A stretch of DNA of 64,000 nt from Pedobacter schmidteae (GCF_900564155.1 NZ_LS999839.1:4585097-4649096); one strand, 5' to 3'; counted from the stretch's first letter, positions 1 through 9,073 are shown. Notes: a model not told the origin generated them from the sequence alone. Translations and numbers: made by a program.

Positions 1-31
1 TGATTAGTTTTGATTACAAAATGTCCGGGCA

Positions 32-1057
32 CTATTTACCAAAAATGGCTGCCTGTTGATCGAGTGACGCTGCACTCTGTTTTTTCCCTGAAGTAACAAT
101 GATCCGGTAACGGAAAGTAACCGATTCACCAGGCTTCAAAATTAGATTCATATTTTCTTTACCCTTGCTAAAAATAGCTTGTCCCAATGGGTTCGCTGCA
201 AACAAACCGTAATCCCGGGCGTGCCAATACGTAGGGTATCCGGGGTTTTTAGGATGATCAATTATGGCTATAGAAACAGGCTGATGGTCTTTTATACCAA
301 ACATCATACACCATTTGCCCCGCGTTCCCCAGGCTTCATTACCTTTTTTACCCTCACTGGTAAGGTAGTCGCCATTTGCCCCATTTTTGGCAGGCGAAAT
401 TTTGGTTACCACACCATGGTTATCGGTATAGCTTTCTTCCTTATCCGATGGCAGTTCCAGTTCTTTAGTTACCCGTATGCCCAACATACCATCTTTAATG
501 TCTTTAAAATAAACGGTATCCTTTTGTGCAGTCAGCGTAGTAGCCCTGTCAATGGTCCTGGTCTCATCTGTACCACTAAAAACAAAAGATGTAACTTCCT
601 TTAATAGAACACGTTTATCTTGTCTTTCCCAATTTGCCGAATAAGCAAGTGAACCATTGGTTTTTCCTTCCTGCACTTTATTCAGCTTTACATTCCTGAT
701 CCATCCATATTTAAATTTCTTCTCGGCCGGGATATTATAAGAATTGTTCCAGAAATCGAGGCCATTCACGCTCTCGTAATTAAACCATAAACCTACATGA
801 TGAGGGTGATCAGTACGCTCGTTCCCTCGTTTTTCGAGTGGAAAACCACGGGTCAGCGTAAGTCCGCTAGCCGTATGTATTGGATATAATATGGGTTTCT
901 CCAGGTTATCAGGATATAAGAAAGAAGTAAAAGGTTTACCATCAACCAAAACATTAACCTTTTGCTGTTTTGGATTTTCAAAAAAACTAACTTTTTTGGT
1001 TTGCGCATTTAGCTGTATTCCCAAAAAGCAGCAGCCAAGAATAAGGAATTTCTTCAT
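32..1057 (-). CDS. Secreted PmoA-like (DUF6807) family protein
   Basis: The 341-residue product starts with a Sec signal peptide (MKKFLILGCC..., probable cleavage after the AQ near residue 19), so it should be periplasmic or exported. The mature part resembles the family labelled 'methane oxygenase PmoA' (DUF6807). That name is misleading: these proteins are common in Bacteroidota and Planctomycetes and are not the membrane methane monooxygenase subunit. Visible family-like stretches are RTDHPHHVGLWF (about residues 81-92), WNNSYNIP (103-110) and a C-terminal YPTYWHARDYGLFAANPLG (275-293). The several His and Trp residues would suit a carbohydrate-related binding or enzymatic role, but no function is established. 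The gene is followed by the window edge and preceded by a long palindromic repeat. Confidence 0.7.
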   Translation of the reverse strand: MKKFLILGCCFLGIQLNAQTKKVSFFENPKQQKVNVLVDGKPFTSFLYPDNLEKPILYPIHTASGLTLTRGFPLEKRGNERTDHPHHVGLWFNYESVNGLDFWNNSYNIPAEKKFKYGWIRNVKLNKVQEGKTNGSLAYSANWERQDKRVLLKEVTSFVFSGTDETRTIDRATTLTAQKDTVYFKDIKDGMLGIRVTKELELPSDKEESYTDNHGVVTKISPAKNGANGDYLTSEGKKGNEAWGTRGKWCMMFGIKDHQPVSIAIIDHPKNPGYPTYWHARDYGLFAANPLGQAIFSKGKENMNLILKPGESVTFRYRIIVTSGKKQSAASLDQQAAIFGK

Positions 1058-1388
1058 TTATATTTGGGTTAAAACTAGAATTTCGTCCCGGCTGTCGTCG
1101 TCATCCTGAATTCATTTCAGGATTTCGCACTTATTATTGGGCTTTTCTCTTCCGAGATCCTGAAATGAATTCAGGATGACGATCGCTTTAAAACAAATAT
1201 CAAAAGCATAATAACCGAATGAAACACTATCAATTATTGGTTAAGTTTTAGCTAAATATACCTTTCTTAAAACACAAACAACCCCGAAAACAGTGCACAT
1301 CACTAAAAAATTTACGAAAACGATTGAGTAAAATTCTAAAAATTATCGGCAATAAGCCTTATAATTGTTGGTCAATAATCATCAGGAA
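1058..1388. other. Intergenic region with palindromic repeat, divergent promoters expected
   Basis: This 331-base gap separates the divergent PmoA-like gene and the LD-carboxypeptidase. Its left third holds the long inverted repeat described separately. The rest (about 1190-1388) is AT-rich and probably carries the promoter of the peptidase gene; I see no clear TAnnTTTG element in it. Confidence 0.4.
1099..1181. repeat. Long inverted repeat (REP-like palindromic element)
   Basis: Perfect 25-base arms at 1099-1123 and 1157-1181 flank a 33-base loop. Each arm contains a shorter internal palindrome, CCTGAA...TTCAGG, so the element could also fold as two small hairpins. A diverged copy of the same sequence lies at 12309-12392 and weaker half-matches occur near 18258-18292 and 19958-19976, all intergenic, which points to a dispersed repeat family rather than a single terminator. 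Confidence 0.75.
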
Positions 1389-2408
1389 ATGAACCGAAAA
1401 CACTTTCTTTCTTCCTTAGCGATTGCCGGGTCGGTAATAACCGGCTTTAAAGGCTGGGGCAAACCTACTGAATCTGTAAAGGAGCCTAAAATACCACCAT
1501 ATTTGAAAGCAGGAGATACCATAGGCATAACTACACCCGCCGGCTATATCACTTCCGAGCAGGTTGCGCCGGCAGTTGCACTGATGGAAAGCTGGGGATT
1601 TAAAGTTCAGGTAGGCAACAGCATAGGAAAAAGGGATTTTAGTATGGGGGGGACTGATGCCGAACGGGCTGCCGACTTCCAACAGCAACTGAACGACCCC
1701 GATATCAAAGCCATTATGTGTGCACGTGGAGGATATGGCGCCATACGTATCATCGACCAGCTCGATTTCAGTCAGTTTAAACTCAAGCCCAAATGGATTA
1801 TTGGTTTTAGTGACATTACGGTATTGCATTGTCATCTAAACCGACAACTCAATGTAGCTTCTATCCATTCAAAAATGTGTAACAGTTTCCCGTCGAACTG
1901 GGCCCTCGCCGAACCGATACAAATAGAAACCATACTTTCCATAAGACAGGTACTTAGCGGCTTGCCTATAAAATATTCGGCGCTACCAGTGAACTTCAAT
2001 AAGCCAGGCAGGGCCGAAGCTGAACTGATTGGCGGTAACCTTAGCATTATAGAGACCCTTGCAGGAACCGCTTCTGATATCAAAACAGACGGAAAAATTT
2101 TATTTGTAGAAGATACAGGTGAATACCTTTATAGTGTAGACCGCATGTTCTGGAACCTGAAACGCACTGGTAAACTGGCCAATCTTAAAGGTCTTATTGT
2201 GGGTGGCTTTAAATTAAAACCCGACGATCCGGGAGACGAATTTGGCCGTAATATATATGAGGTAGTTATAGAAAAAATAAAAGAATATGACTATCCGGTA
2301 TGTTTTGATTTCCCTATAGGCCATCAAAAGAATAACTTTGCTCTTAAATGTGGTGCAAAGCACATCCTTACTGTCGACCAACATGGAAGTTCACTCGTAT
2401 CAATCTAA
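1389..2408 (+). CDS. ldcA: LD-carboxypeptidase (peptidase family S66)
   Basis: Muramoyl-tetrapeptide carboxypeptidase of family S66, which removes the terminal D-Ala from murein tetrapeptides during cell-wall recycling. The ATG at 1389 gives 339 residues and is preferred over the in-frame TTG at 1365 because MNRKHFLSSLAIAGSVITG looks like an export signal. Family landmarks are ARGGYGAIRIID, the nucleophile serine in GFSDITVLH, the glutamate in FVEDTGE and the C-terminal histidine in FPIGHQKNN, forming the expected Ser-Glu-His triad. An exported copy is unusual compared with the cytoplasmic enterobacterial enzyme. The stop codon lies inside the start of xseA (26-base overlap), indicating translational coupling. 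Confidence 0.88.
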   Translation: MNRKHFLSSLAIAGSVITGFKGWGKPTESVKEPKIPPYLKAGDTIGITTPAGYITSEQVAPAVALMESWGFKVQVGNSIGKRDFSMGGTDAERAADFQQQLNDPDIKAIMCARGGYGAIRIIDQLDFSQFKLKPKWIIGFSDITVLHCHLNRQLNVASIHSKMCNSFPSNWALAEPIQIETILSIRQVLSGLPIKYSALPVNFNKPGRAEAELIGGNLSIIETLAGTASDIKTDGKILFVEDTGEYLYSVDRMFWNLKRTGKLANLKGLIVGGFKLKPDDPGDEFGRNIYEVVIEKIKEYDYPVCFDFPIGHQKNNFALKCGAKHILTVDQHGSSLVSI

Positions 2409-3777
2409 CCCTTCAGCAATAAAACTATCGGAACTCACAACACAGATCCGACAGGCCCTGGATGGTGTATTTGGCAACCGCACCTTTTGGGTAATTGCCG
2501 ATGTAGCGAGCCATACTTATAAAGAACAAAGTAACTATCATTATTTTGAACTGGTGGAAAAAGATAAAGTTTCCACAAAAATACTCAGCAAAATAGCCGC
2601 AAGGGCCTGGGGCAATGCTTCAATAAACATTGCCAATTTTGAACAGGCTACCGGCCAAAAGTTCAAAAACGACATCAATGTACTGGTACAGGTTTCTGTT
2701 CAATATAACCCCGCGTTTGGTCTGCAACTGAACCTGCTGGATATTGATACCAATTTCACTTTAGGCCTGTTCGAGCAACAACGTAAAGAAACATTGGAAA
2801 GATTGATTAGGGAGAATCCTGAGTTCATACAGAAAATAGGAGGGCAGTACCATACCCGCAACAACAGACTTGGCTTAAATAAAGTGATACAACATATAGC
2901 GGTTATCTCCTCAGCCACATCTGCCGGTTATCAGGACTTTACACACACACTCGACCACAATACTTTTGGCTATCGTTTCCAGGTGGACGACTATTTTACC
3001 ATGGTACAGGGAGAGGCAAATGCAAAACAATTTCTGGCAAAAATTGTAGAAGTTTTCCAATCAGGCAAACCTTACGATGCCCTGCTGATCATCAGAGGGG
3101 GAGGTTCGCAAATGGATTTCCTTATTTTTGACAATTACGACCTGAGCAGGGCCATTGCTAAATTCCCCATACCTGTAATCACAGGAATAGGACATCAGAA
3201 AAATGAAACGATTGCCGATTTAATGGCCCACACTGCAACTAAAACCCCCACAAAGGCAGCTGAACTGATTATAGCTCACAACAGGGCATTTGAAGAAAAC
3301 CTTCTGGGTCTGCAAAAAATGATGCTTATTAAAACCTATCAACTCATCAACTATCATAAAGATCGTCTGGCAAATATTAACCAAGTCACTATAGGCACCA
3401 CACGGAACCTGCTGTATGAACACCACCGCAGTATCATTAACTTATCCCGACTGGTACTCACCAATCCGAAAATCATGATCTCCAACAGACAAAAAGACCT
3501 GGAGAATGTTATCGGTAACCTCAAATCATATAGCAGGATTTATTTCACAAATAAAAGTGGTTATATTGGCCATTTTCAATCGGTGGTACGGCTTATGAGT
3601 CCGCAGAACATATTAAACAAAGGGTTTGCCATTCTGAAGGTAAATGGCCATATTGCCGGCAATGCCGATGATATTGGTGCCGGAACCGAGCTAACCGTTC
3701 GTTTGGCAGCATCAGAAATTAAAACTACAGTAATCTCCAAATCACAAATCAATGGAAACGACGAATTTAACATATGA
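2383..3777 (+). CDS. xseA: Exodeoxyribonuclease VII large subunit
   Basis: Catalytic subunit of exonuclease VII, which degrades single-stranded DNA in both directions and works in mismatch repair and in removing toxic ssDNA. The ATG at 2383 (MEVHSYQSNPSAIKLSEL) gives 464 residues, close to the usual 450-460; an upstream TTG at 2338 would add 15 implausible residues inside ldcA. An N-terminal OB-fold (about residues 15-120) precedes the nuclease core with RGGGSQMDF and the signature TGIGHQKNETIADLMAHTATKTPTKAAE region, here given only as its start TGIGHQKNETIADL, then a coiled-coil-rich C-terminus. It overlaps ldcA upstream and xseB downstream, so the three genes form one operon. Confidence 0.95.
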   Translation: MEVHSYQSNPSAIKLSELTTQIRQALDGVFGNRTFWVIADVASHTYKEQSNYHYFELVEKDKVSTKILSKIAARAWGNASINIANFEQATGQKFKNDINVLVQVSVQYNPAFGLQLNLLDIDTNFTLGLFEQQRKETLERLIRENPEFIQKIGGQYHTRNNRLGLNKVIQHIAVISSATSAGYQDFTHTLDHNTFGYRFQVDDYFTMVQGEANAKQFLAKIVEVFQSGKPYDALLIIRGGGSQMDFLIFDNYDLSRAIAKFPIPVITGIGHQKNETIADLMAHTATKTPTKAAELIIAHNRAFEENLLGLQKMMLIKTYQLINYHKDRLANINQVTIGTTRNLLYEHHRSIINLSRLVLTNPKIMISNRQKDLENVIGNLKSYSRIYFTNKSGYIGHFQSVVRLMSPQNILNKGFAILKVNGHIAGNADDIGAGTELTVRLAASEIKTTVISKSQINGNDEFNI

Positions 3778-3961
3778 AAGTGCCTATAAAGAACTTTCAG
3801 AAATAGCCAGGGAAATAGAAACAGAATCGGTATCGGTTGATGTATTGGCAGAAAAAGTAAAACGTGCATCCGATCTGATCGAATTTTGTCAGACCAAACT
3901 TCGTGCTACCGAAACTGAGGTCAGCAAAATCATCAAACAAATGGAAAACCCACCGGCCTAG
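3752..3961 (+). CDS. xseB: Exodeoxyribonuclease VII small subunit
   Basis: 69-residue helical partner of XseA (METTNLTYESAYKELSEIAR...), several copies of which bind each large subunit. The pattern YESAYKELSEIAREIE followed by a second amphipathic helix (LAEKVKRASDLIEFC) is typical of the family. It overlaps the 3' end of xseA by 26 bases in another frame, so it is translated from the same message. Its stop at 3961 directly abuts the stop of the convergent epimerase gene at 3962, leaving no intergenic space for a terminator. Confidence 0.93.
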   Translation: METTNLTYESAYKELSEIAREIETESVSVDVLAEKVKRASDLIEFCQTKLRATETEVSKIIKQMENPPA

Positions 3962-4954
3962 TTACAGCCAATTATTCAGTTTATACCACTTCACGGTTTG
4001 CATTATACCTTTTTCCAAGGTATACTCGGGCACATAACTCAGATCAGTTTTTGCGCCATCAATGGCACAGGCCCAGTTAACAGCCGTTAGTTCGGCCATT
4101 TTTTCTTTATTCAGTGCAGGAGTATTTTTGCTTCCCGCATAAATAAAATCCATGATCCTTGCCATAAGCGAAACCAGAAATACGGGCAAATGAAATTTAA
4201 ACGTTTTACGGTTTAGTGCCTTTTTGGTGTAAGTAGCCAGTGCATAACGGTCGTAAATCATTCCATCAGAAATATTGTACTGTTTTTTAACCTGCGAAGC
4301 CGTTAACGCCTGTACAATTACCTTCACCAGGTCTTTTACATACACAAAGCTTAATTGCTGTTTAAACCGACCTATGTGCGGTTCAAGTCCTTTATTGATG
4401 CTATCAAACAGTATAAATAAGTCTTTTTCCCTCGGACCATATACTGCAGTTGGGCGAATAATGATCAAAGGCAGATGTTCAAAATCGGCAAGATATTGCT
4501 CAGCAAGAGCTTTACTGGCACCATAACTGGTAACCGGTTTTGGTGTTGTATTGTCTTGAATTTCGGAAGACAGATCCTCAAGTGGCCCTAAAGCTGCCAG
4601 ACTGCTTACAAATACAAATTTCTCCAAAGGGATATTGGCCGTACTCGCTGCAATAGCCAGGTTTTTGGTATACATCGCATTGATCTGGTCATATACTTCC
4701 CTTGTTTTAGCTTTTGTAGTACCTGCAGCATGAATGACATAGTGGTATTGCTTTTCTTCCAATTCCTGTTTTAAGCTCGCTACAGAACTATAATCCAAAT
4801 CTGTATAGTTCACATCAAACGCTTTAAGGTGCGAAACATCACTGCTTTTGCGCACAGCAGCATATACTTCCAAACCAGCATTTAAGGCTTCTTCAATTAA
4901 ATGATACCCCACAAAACCACTCGCACCGGTAATCAATACCTTTTTTTTACTCAT
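3962..4954 (-). CDS. NAD-dependent epimerase/dehydratase, candidate ceramide reductase (CerR-like)
   Basis: A 330-residue extended short-chain dehydrogenase. The Rossmann motif GASGFVG is at residues 10-16, the active serine in FVSSLAALG (117/118) and the catalytic pair in Y144GASK148. The C-terminal third binds the substrate. The start lies 3 bases after the stop of the acyltransferase gene, so it is co-transcribed with it and sits in the same minus-strand cluster as serine palmitoyltransferase. In Caulobacter the sphingolipid pathway uses a protein of this fold (CerR) to reduce the oxidised ceramide intermediate. By context I infer the same role here; sequence alone supports only the SDR fold. 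A generic sugar-nucleotide or sterol-type dehydrogenase remains possible. Confidence 0.75.
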   Translation of the reverse strand: MSKKKVLITGASGFVGYHLIEEALNAGLEVYAAVRKSSDVSHLKAFDVNYTDLDYSSVASLKQELEEKQYHYVIHAAGTTKAKTREVYDQINAMYTKNLAIAASTANIPLEKFVFVSSLAALGPLEDLSSEIQDNTTPKPVTSYGASKALAEQYLADFEHLPLIIIRPTAVYGPREKDLFILFDSINKGLEPHIGRFKQQLSFVYVKDLVKVIVQALTASQVKKQYNISDGMIYDRYALATYTKKALNRKTFKFHLPVFLVSLMARIMDFIYAGSKNTPALNKEKMAELTAVNWACAIDGAKTDLSYVPEYTLEKGIMQTVKWYKLNNWL

Positions 4955-4957
4955 ACC

Positions 4958-6076
4958 CTATATTGCTCTCTCGTAGATCCTGTATTTTTTATAAGGATCA
5001 CCTTTTATCGCTATAATTGCATTATTTACCAAATCGTTATGTTCCAATGTCCATGAAGCTTCTGCATACTCCATGTTTTTTGCCCGATAAGCTTCAATAA
5101 TCCTTCCGTAAATACAAGCTTCAATCCCCATTTTGCGGTAACCGTCTATCACGCCCAATAACAAAATGCGGATACCCTTAACTTTTTTCTTACCAAAAAG
5201 CAATTTGAAAATACCCGTTGGTAGTAATCTGCCTTTTTTAATCTTAATCTGAATTTGGTTCATATCCGGTATTGCAGCCCCAAAACCTACCAACTTACCA
5301 TCCTGCTCGGCAACCAGACAAAAATCAGGGTCAAGTACCAGTTTCAAATCTTTAGCCTGGTAATCAAATTCTTCATCATTTAAAGGCACGAAACCCATGT
5401 TTTTATCCCATGCTTTATTGTAAACCTCGCGCAGACTATCAGCTTCCTGTTTAAAATTTTTCATATTGATCTTGCGGATCGTAATGTTGTTTCTTTTCAG
5501 GCGCTCTTCCAACCGATCCAGCAATTTTACAGAACGGTCATCGTAATTATCGCCATTAAACCGCCAGGCGATCAGATCCACCTGTTTTTTCAATCCCCAG
5601 CCTTCCAGCAAAGCAGGGTAATAGGTTGCATTATAGGGCATCATTACCACCGGAGGCAGGTTAAAACCTTCAATCAATAAACCGCACGATTCATTCGTCG
5701 AAAAATTAGTTGGGCCCATAACCTTACCATCCACACCTTTATCTTTCAACCACTTGCTAGCGGTATCAAACAGCATGTTAGCGGCTTCCTGGTCATTTAT
5801 ACAATCAAAAAAACCAAAAAAACCATCATTTGCACTGTTCATTTTATTGTGACTGTTATTTAAAATCGCAGCGATCCGGCCAATTACACGCTCCCCATCA
5901 TAAAGTAAAAAACACTGCAACGAAGAGTGCTTATGAAAAGGGTGTGTAGTTAACAGGTCTTTTTGTGCAATAAATAATTCCGGAACATAGTTCGGATCTG
6001 CCTGATACAGATCATGCGGAAAATCGATAAATGTTGCTAACTGTTTTTTAGAGCTAACGGCAACAATGTTCTTCAT
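4958..6076 (-). CDS. GNAT-fold N-acyltransferase, candidate bacterial ceramide synthase
   Basis: A 372-residue protein of the YghO-like/GNAT-related family. Recognisable stretches are FPHDLYQADPNYVPEL near the N-terminus, RIAAILNNSHNK (about 72-83), GFFGFFDC (89-96), GPTNFSTNESCGLLIEGF (120-137) and a C-terminal acyltransferase half with FCLVAEQDGKLVGFGAAIPD and IDGYRKMGIEACIYGRIIEAY. Proteins of this type are found beside serine palmitoyltransferase in many Bacteroidota. In Caulobacter the analogous protein (bCerS) N-acylates 3-ketosphinganine. That assignment is inference from family and position. The gene is soluble-looking, lies between spt and the epimerase, and is separated from spt by a strong hairpin. 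Confidence 0.6.
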   Translation of the reverse strand: MKNIVAVSSKKQLATFIDFPHDLYQADPNYVPELFIAQKDLLTTHPFHKHSSLQCFLLYDGERVIGRIAAILNNSHNKMNSANDGFFGFFDCINDQEAANMLFDTASKWLKDKGVDGKVMGPTNFSTNESCGLLIEGFNLPPVVMMPYNATYYPALLEGWGLKKQVDLIAWRFNGDNYDDRSVKLLDRLEERLKRNNITIRKINMKNFKQEADSLREVYNKAWDKNMGFVPLNDEEFDYQAKDLKLVLDPDFCLVAEQDGKLVGFGAAIPDMNQIQIKIKKGRLLPTGIFKLLFGKKKVKGIRILLLGVIDGYRKMGIEACIYGRIIEAYRAKNMEYAEASWTLEHNDLVNNAIIAIKGDPYKKYRIYERAI

Positions 6077-6109
6077 CAGTTTATTTTGGTTTAGAAGGGG
6101 TATTTAAAC

Positions 6110-6144
6110 ACCATAGGCTTAATTTATTGAATTAAGCCTATGGT
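6110..6144 (-). terminator. Strong intercistronic hairpin after serine palmitoyltransferase
   Basis: Perfect 15-base arms at 6110-6124 and 6130-6144 with a 5-base loop lie between the spt stop (6153) and the downstream acyltransferase start (6076). On the minus strand the stem is followed by GTGTTTAAAT, only a weak U-tract. It may be a partial terminator or an mRNA-stabilising hairpin that sets the ratio of spt to the downstream genes. Confidence 0.6.
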
Positions 6145-6152
6145 CAAAAGTT

Positions 6153-7358
6153 TTATATGATTTCCTGAAAGGATTTGACTTGCACTTCTTTTGCAGCTAA
6201 AGACAGCTTTTCTACAGCTTCTTCAATTTGTTCGAAAGTATGCGTAGCCATTAAAGAGAACCTGATCAGTGAAGAGTCGGAAGGCACTGCCGGTGAAACT
6301 ACCGGATTTACAAAAATTCCGTTATTGCTCAGGATATTGGTTACCATAAAGGTTTTATCATTATCTCTGATATAAACAGGAATAATAGGGCTATCGGTAT
6401 GACCGATATCAAATCCTGCGTCTACCAGTAGCTTTTTAGCATAATTGGTATTTGCCCAAAGTTTGTCAATGCGTTCTGGCTCAGACTCAATAATATCCAA
6501 TGCGGCAATAACGCTGGCAACTGCACCCGGAGGCATACTTGCGCTAAACATTAATGAGCGTGCACGGTGTTTTACAAATTCGATAACTTCTTCGGTACCA
6601 GCAATAAAACCACCTAATGAAGCCAGAGATTTACTGAAAGTACCCATAATCAAGTCAACCTCATCAGTTAACCCAAAGTGAGAAGCTGTACCCGCGCCAT
6701 TAAAACCAATTACACCTAAGCTGTGTGCATCATCCATCATGATGTTGGCACCAAACTCATTCGCAATTTTAACAATCTCAGGAAGGTTTACAAGATCACC
6801 TTCCATACTAAATATACCATCAGCAACAATTAGTTTTGCAGCATCTTCCGGCAATCTGCTCAGTTTTTTGCGCAAATCGTCCATATCATTATGTGCATAT
6901 TTAATAGATCGGGAGAAAGACAAACGACTACCATCGATAATTGAAGCATGGTCGTATTCGTCCAGAATGAGGTAATCGTTTCTATCCAACAAACAGGAAA
7001 TTACACCAAGGTTGACCTGAAAACCGGTACTAAACAATACCGATGCTTCCTTACCTACATAAGCAGCCAGTCTTCTTTCCAGTTCAATATGAATATCCAG
7101 TGTTCCGTTCAAAAACCGGGAACCAGCACAGCCTGTACCATATTTATCAATAGCAGCTTTTGAAGCCTCCTTTATTTTCGGATGATTAGTTAAACCAAGA
7201 TAGGAGTTAGAGCCAAACATCAGCACTTTTTTCCCATCAATCACCACTTCTGTGTCCTGGCCTGATTCAATTGCACGGAAATATGGGTACAGACCTTTTT
7301 CCTTAATTGCATTAGCGTCTTTAAAAGCTGCTATCCTATCGTATAATTTTTTGCGCAT
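6153..7358 (-). CDS. spt: Serine palmitoyltransferase (PLP-dependent)
   Basis: Alpha-oxoamine synthase that condenses L-serine with palmitoyl-CoA (or a related acyl donor) to 3-ketosphinganine, the first step of sphingolipid synthesis. The 401 residues match the Sphingobacterium enzyme almost throughout as I recall it: MFGSNSYLGLTNHPK (47-61), GTGCAGSRFLNGTLDIH (74-90), the PLP-stacking His137 in DEYDHASIIDG, DDAHSLGVIG (209-218), and the Schiff-base lysine K243 in GTFSKSLASLGGF. It has no membrane anchor, as in the soluble bacterial enzymes. Glycine C-acetyltransferase (kbl) and AONS are the alternatives, but the sequence and the neighbouring candidate acyltransferase and reductase favour SPT. 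It is transcribed divergently from the hydrolase at 7761. Confidence 0.93.
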   Translation of the reverse strand: MRKKLYDRIAAFKDANAIKEKGLYPYFRAIESGQDTEVVIDGKKVLMFGSNSYLGLTNHPKIKEASKAAIDKYGTGCAGSRFLNGTLDIHIELERRLAAYVGKEASVLFSTGFQVNLGVISCLLDRNDYLILDEYDHASIIDGSRLSFSRSIKYAHNDMDDLRKKLSRLPEDAAKLIVADGIFSMEGDLVNLPEIVKIANEFGANIMMDDAHSLGVIGFNGAGTASHFGLTDEVDLIMGTFSKSLASLGGFIAGTEEVIEFVKHRARSLMFSASMPPGAVASVIAALDIIESEPERIDKLWANTNYAKKLLVDAGFDIGHTDSPIIPVYIRDNDKTFMVTNILSNNGIFVNPVVSPAVPSDSSLIRFSLMATHTFEQIEEAVEKLSLAAKEVQVKSFQEII

Positions 7359-7760
7359 GCTGGTACTTGTATGTTTAGAACAGAACTTTTTAGTTGATAC
7401 GTTGTTATATTGTTATGAAGTTTTATTTGTTCTGTCATCAACAAAACCTCACTTTCTTTATTACTGACTAAATTAACAAAATTGTCAATTCGTAAAATTC
7501 CCCAAAGCTAAGATCATAAACACAGAAAACAAAACTTGAAGTGAACCAAGTTTGAATATATTACTTTTTATAACAAAAATTACAATTTTCTTATAATTAA
7601 ATTCATCCCTGATCAATAATAATCGCTTAAAAATAAGAACTCTTTACAAATATTACCCAAAATGTTTTTCACATTTTTTTTCAGGACAAGATTAAACATT
7701 CATCATCAGCAAGATAAACCTTATCTTGTTTCCATTGTTATATGTTAAAAACAACTACAC
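7359..7760. other. Divergent intergenic region spt / dienelactone hydrolase
   Basis: About 400 bases of very AT-rich sequence between two divergent start codons. It must hold promoters for both genes, but no perfect TAnnTTTG element stands out to me. No coding frame or strong hairpin is visible. Confidence 0.35.
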
Positions 7761-8612
7761 ATGGACCAGAAAATCATTACGTTATACGACGAGTACACCC
7801 ATAGCCATATCAGCAGAAAAGACTTTATGAAAAAGCTGGCCATCCTTACCGGAAGTACAGCTTTAGCCTTATCAATTTTGCCCTTACTGGAGAATAATTA
7901 TGCTGCAGCAGCTACCGCTAACGACGAAAACCTGCATACCGAAACCATCAGTTATACCGGCGCAGATGGCGATGTAAAGGCTTTTTTGGCAAAACCAAAG
8001 GATAAAAATCACCTGGGCTGTGTATTGGTCATACACGAAAACAGGGGGCTAAACCCACACATTATAGAAGTAACGAAAAGGGTAGCTGCCGAAGGTTTCC
8101 TGGCACTGGGTGTAGATGCATTATCGCCATTTGGTGGTACGCCTGCCGATGAGGACAAAGGAAGGGAGCTGATTGGAAAACTTGATCCAGAGAAAAATCT
8201 TAAAAACTATTTATTGGGTCTCGAATATTTACGTAAACGGAAAGATGGCAATGGAAAAACAGGCTGTATGGGGTTCTGCTGGGGCGGAGGCATGGCCAAT
8301 AAACTGGCCACCGCCGATCCAAAATTACTGGCAGCTGTAGCCTATTATGGCGCCCAGGCCAAAGCCGAGGATGTCCATAAAATAAAAGCAAGTGTAATGT
8401 TACATTATGGGGGACTGGATGAGCGCATCAATGCCGGAATCCCCGCGTATGAGGCCGCTTTGAAACAAAATCATATAGATTATCAGCTATATATCTATGA
8501 TGGGGTAAATCATGCCTTCAATAATGATACCTCGCCAACACGGTACAATGAAGCTGCTGCTAAGCTGGCCTGGAAAAGAACAATAGATCTATTTAAAACA
8601 AAACTAGCCTGA
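7761..8612 (+). CDS. Dienelactone hydrolase family protein, exported
   Basis: A 283-residue alpha/beta hydrolase. An N-terminal region SRKDFMKKLAILTGSTALALSILPLL resembles an export signal (here an approximate Tat-like start preceded by about 18 residues); the AAAATAND region probably begins the mature part. The catalytic triad of the dienelactone hydrolase family is clear: Cys173 in MGFCWGGGM, Asp220 in YGGLDERI and His251 in GVNHAFNND, with the supporting glutamate in IHENRGL (about 93). Family members cleave dienelactones or other small esters; the real substrate is not evident. It is a single gene, divergent from spt, with no terminator of note before the next promoter. Confidence 0.88.
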   Translation: MDQKIITLYDEYTHSHISRKDFMKKLAILTGSTALALSILPLLENNYAAAATANDENLHTETISYTGADGDVKAFLAKPKDKNHLGCVLVIHENRGLNPHIIEVTKRVAAEGFLALGVDALSPFGGTPADEDKGRELIGKLDPEKNLKNYLLGLEYLRKRKDGNGKTGCMGFCWGGGMANKLATADPKLLAAVAYYGAQAKAEDVHKIKASVMLHYGGLDERINAGIPAYEAALKQNHIDYQLYIYDGVNHAFNNDTSPTRYNEAAAKLAWKRTIDLFKTKLA

Positions 8613-8713
8613 TCTCAGAAAAATGCTCATTAAATTTTAGCATAGAAAAACAAAATTAAGCGCTTAGTGTTTATACGTTTGTAGGATAATTATACTTATA
8701 ACTGACACTAAAC

Positions 8714-8745
8714 TTGAATTTTAAGCAAAAAAATGCTTATTTTTG
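8714..8745 (+). promoter_or_regulatory. Bacteroidota-type promoter for the RRM gene
   Basis: A perfect -7 element TATTTTTG (TAnnTTTG consensus) is at 8738-8745, with a TTG at 8714-8716 in the -33 position, 21 bases upstream. The start codon follows 19 bases after the -7 box, so the leader is short. Confidence 0.65.
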
Positions 8746-8764
8746 TACAAATTTTTAAACATTA

Positions 8765-9073
8765 ATGAAGATATTTATTACAGGCCTTCCTTTAGAAGTA
8801 GGGGAAGATGAATTAACAGCCGTATTTGGTGATTTCGGTCAAGTAAAATCACTTAGGATAATCAAAGATCGTGAGACTGGTCAAAGTCGTGGCTTTGGTT
8901 TTGTGGAAATGCCTGTTGAAGAAGAGGCAAAGGAAGCAATCAAACGCATGAACGGTGGAGATTATAACGGCAACCGCATTAAAGTTGCGGAAGCGCAGGA
9001 GAAACCCCACACAGGCGGCGGTGCAGGTGGTGGTGGCTTCAGACGCAACAACCGTACAGAAAAAAGCTACTAA
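8765..9073 (+). CDS. RRM-domain RNA-binding protein
   Basis: A 102-residue small RNA-binding protein of the glycine-rich type found in Bacteroidota and cyanobacteria. It is one RNA recognition motif (residues 1-78) with RNP2 IFITGL (3-8) and RNP1 SRGFGFVEM (39-47), both bearing the aromatic residues that stack on RNA. A short Gly-rich basic tail (GGGAGGGGFRRNNR) follows. Such proteins are thought to act as RNA chaperones or post-transcriptional regulators, often cold-inducible; that role is inference here. It has its own consensus promoter and an intrinsic terminator, so it is monocistronic. Confidence 0.92.
   Translation: MKIFITGLPLEVGEDELTAVFGDFGQVKSLRIIKDRETGQSRGFGFVEMPVEEEAKEAIKRMNGGDYNGNRIKVAEAQEKPHTGGGAGGGGFRRNNRTEKSY

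Noticed and set aside
179..604. 141-codon plus-strand frame opposite the PmoA-like gene
   Set aside because: Its sequence is low in protein-like pattern and the other strand has a signal peptide and family motifs.
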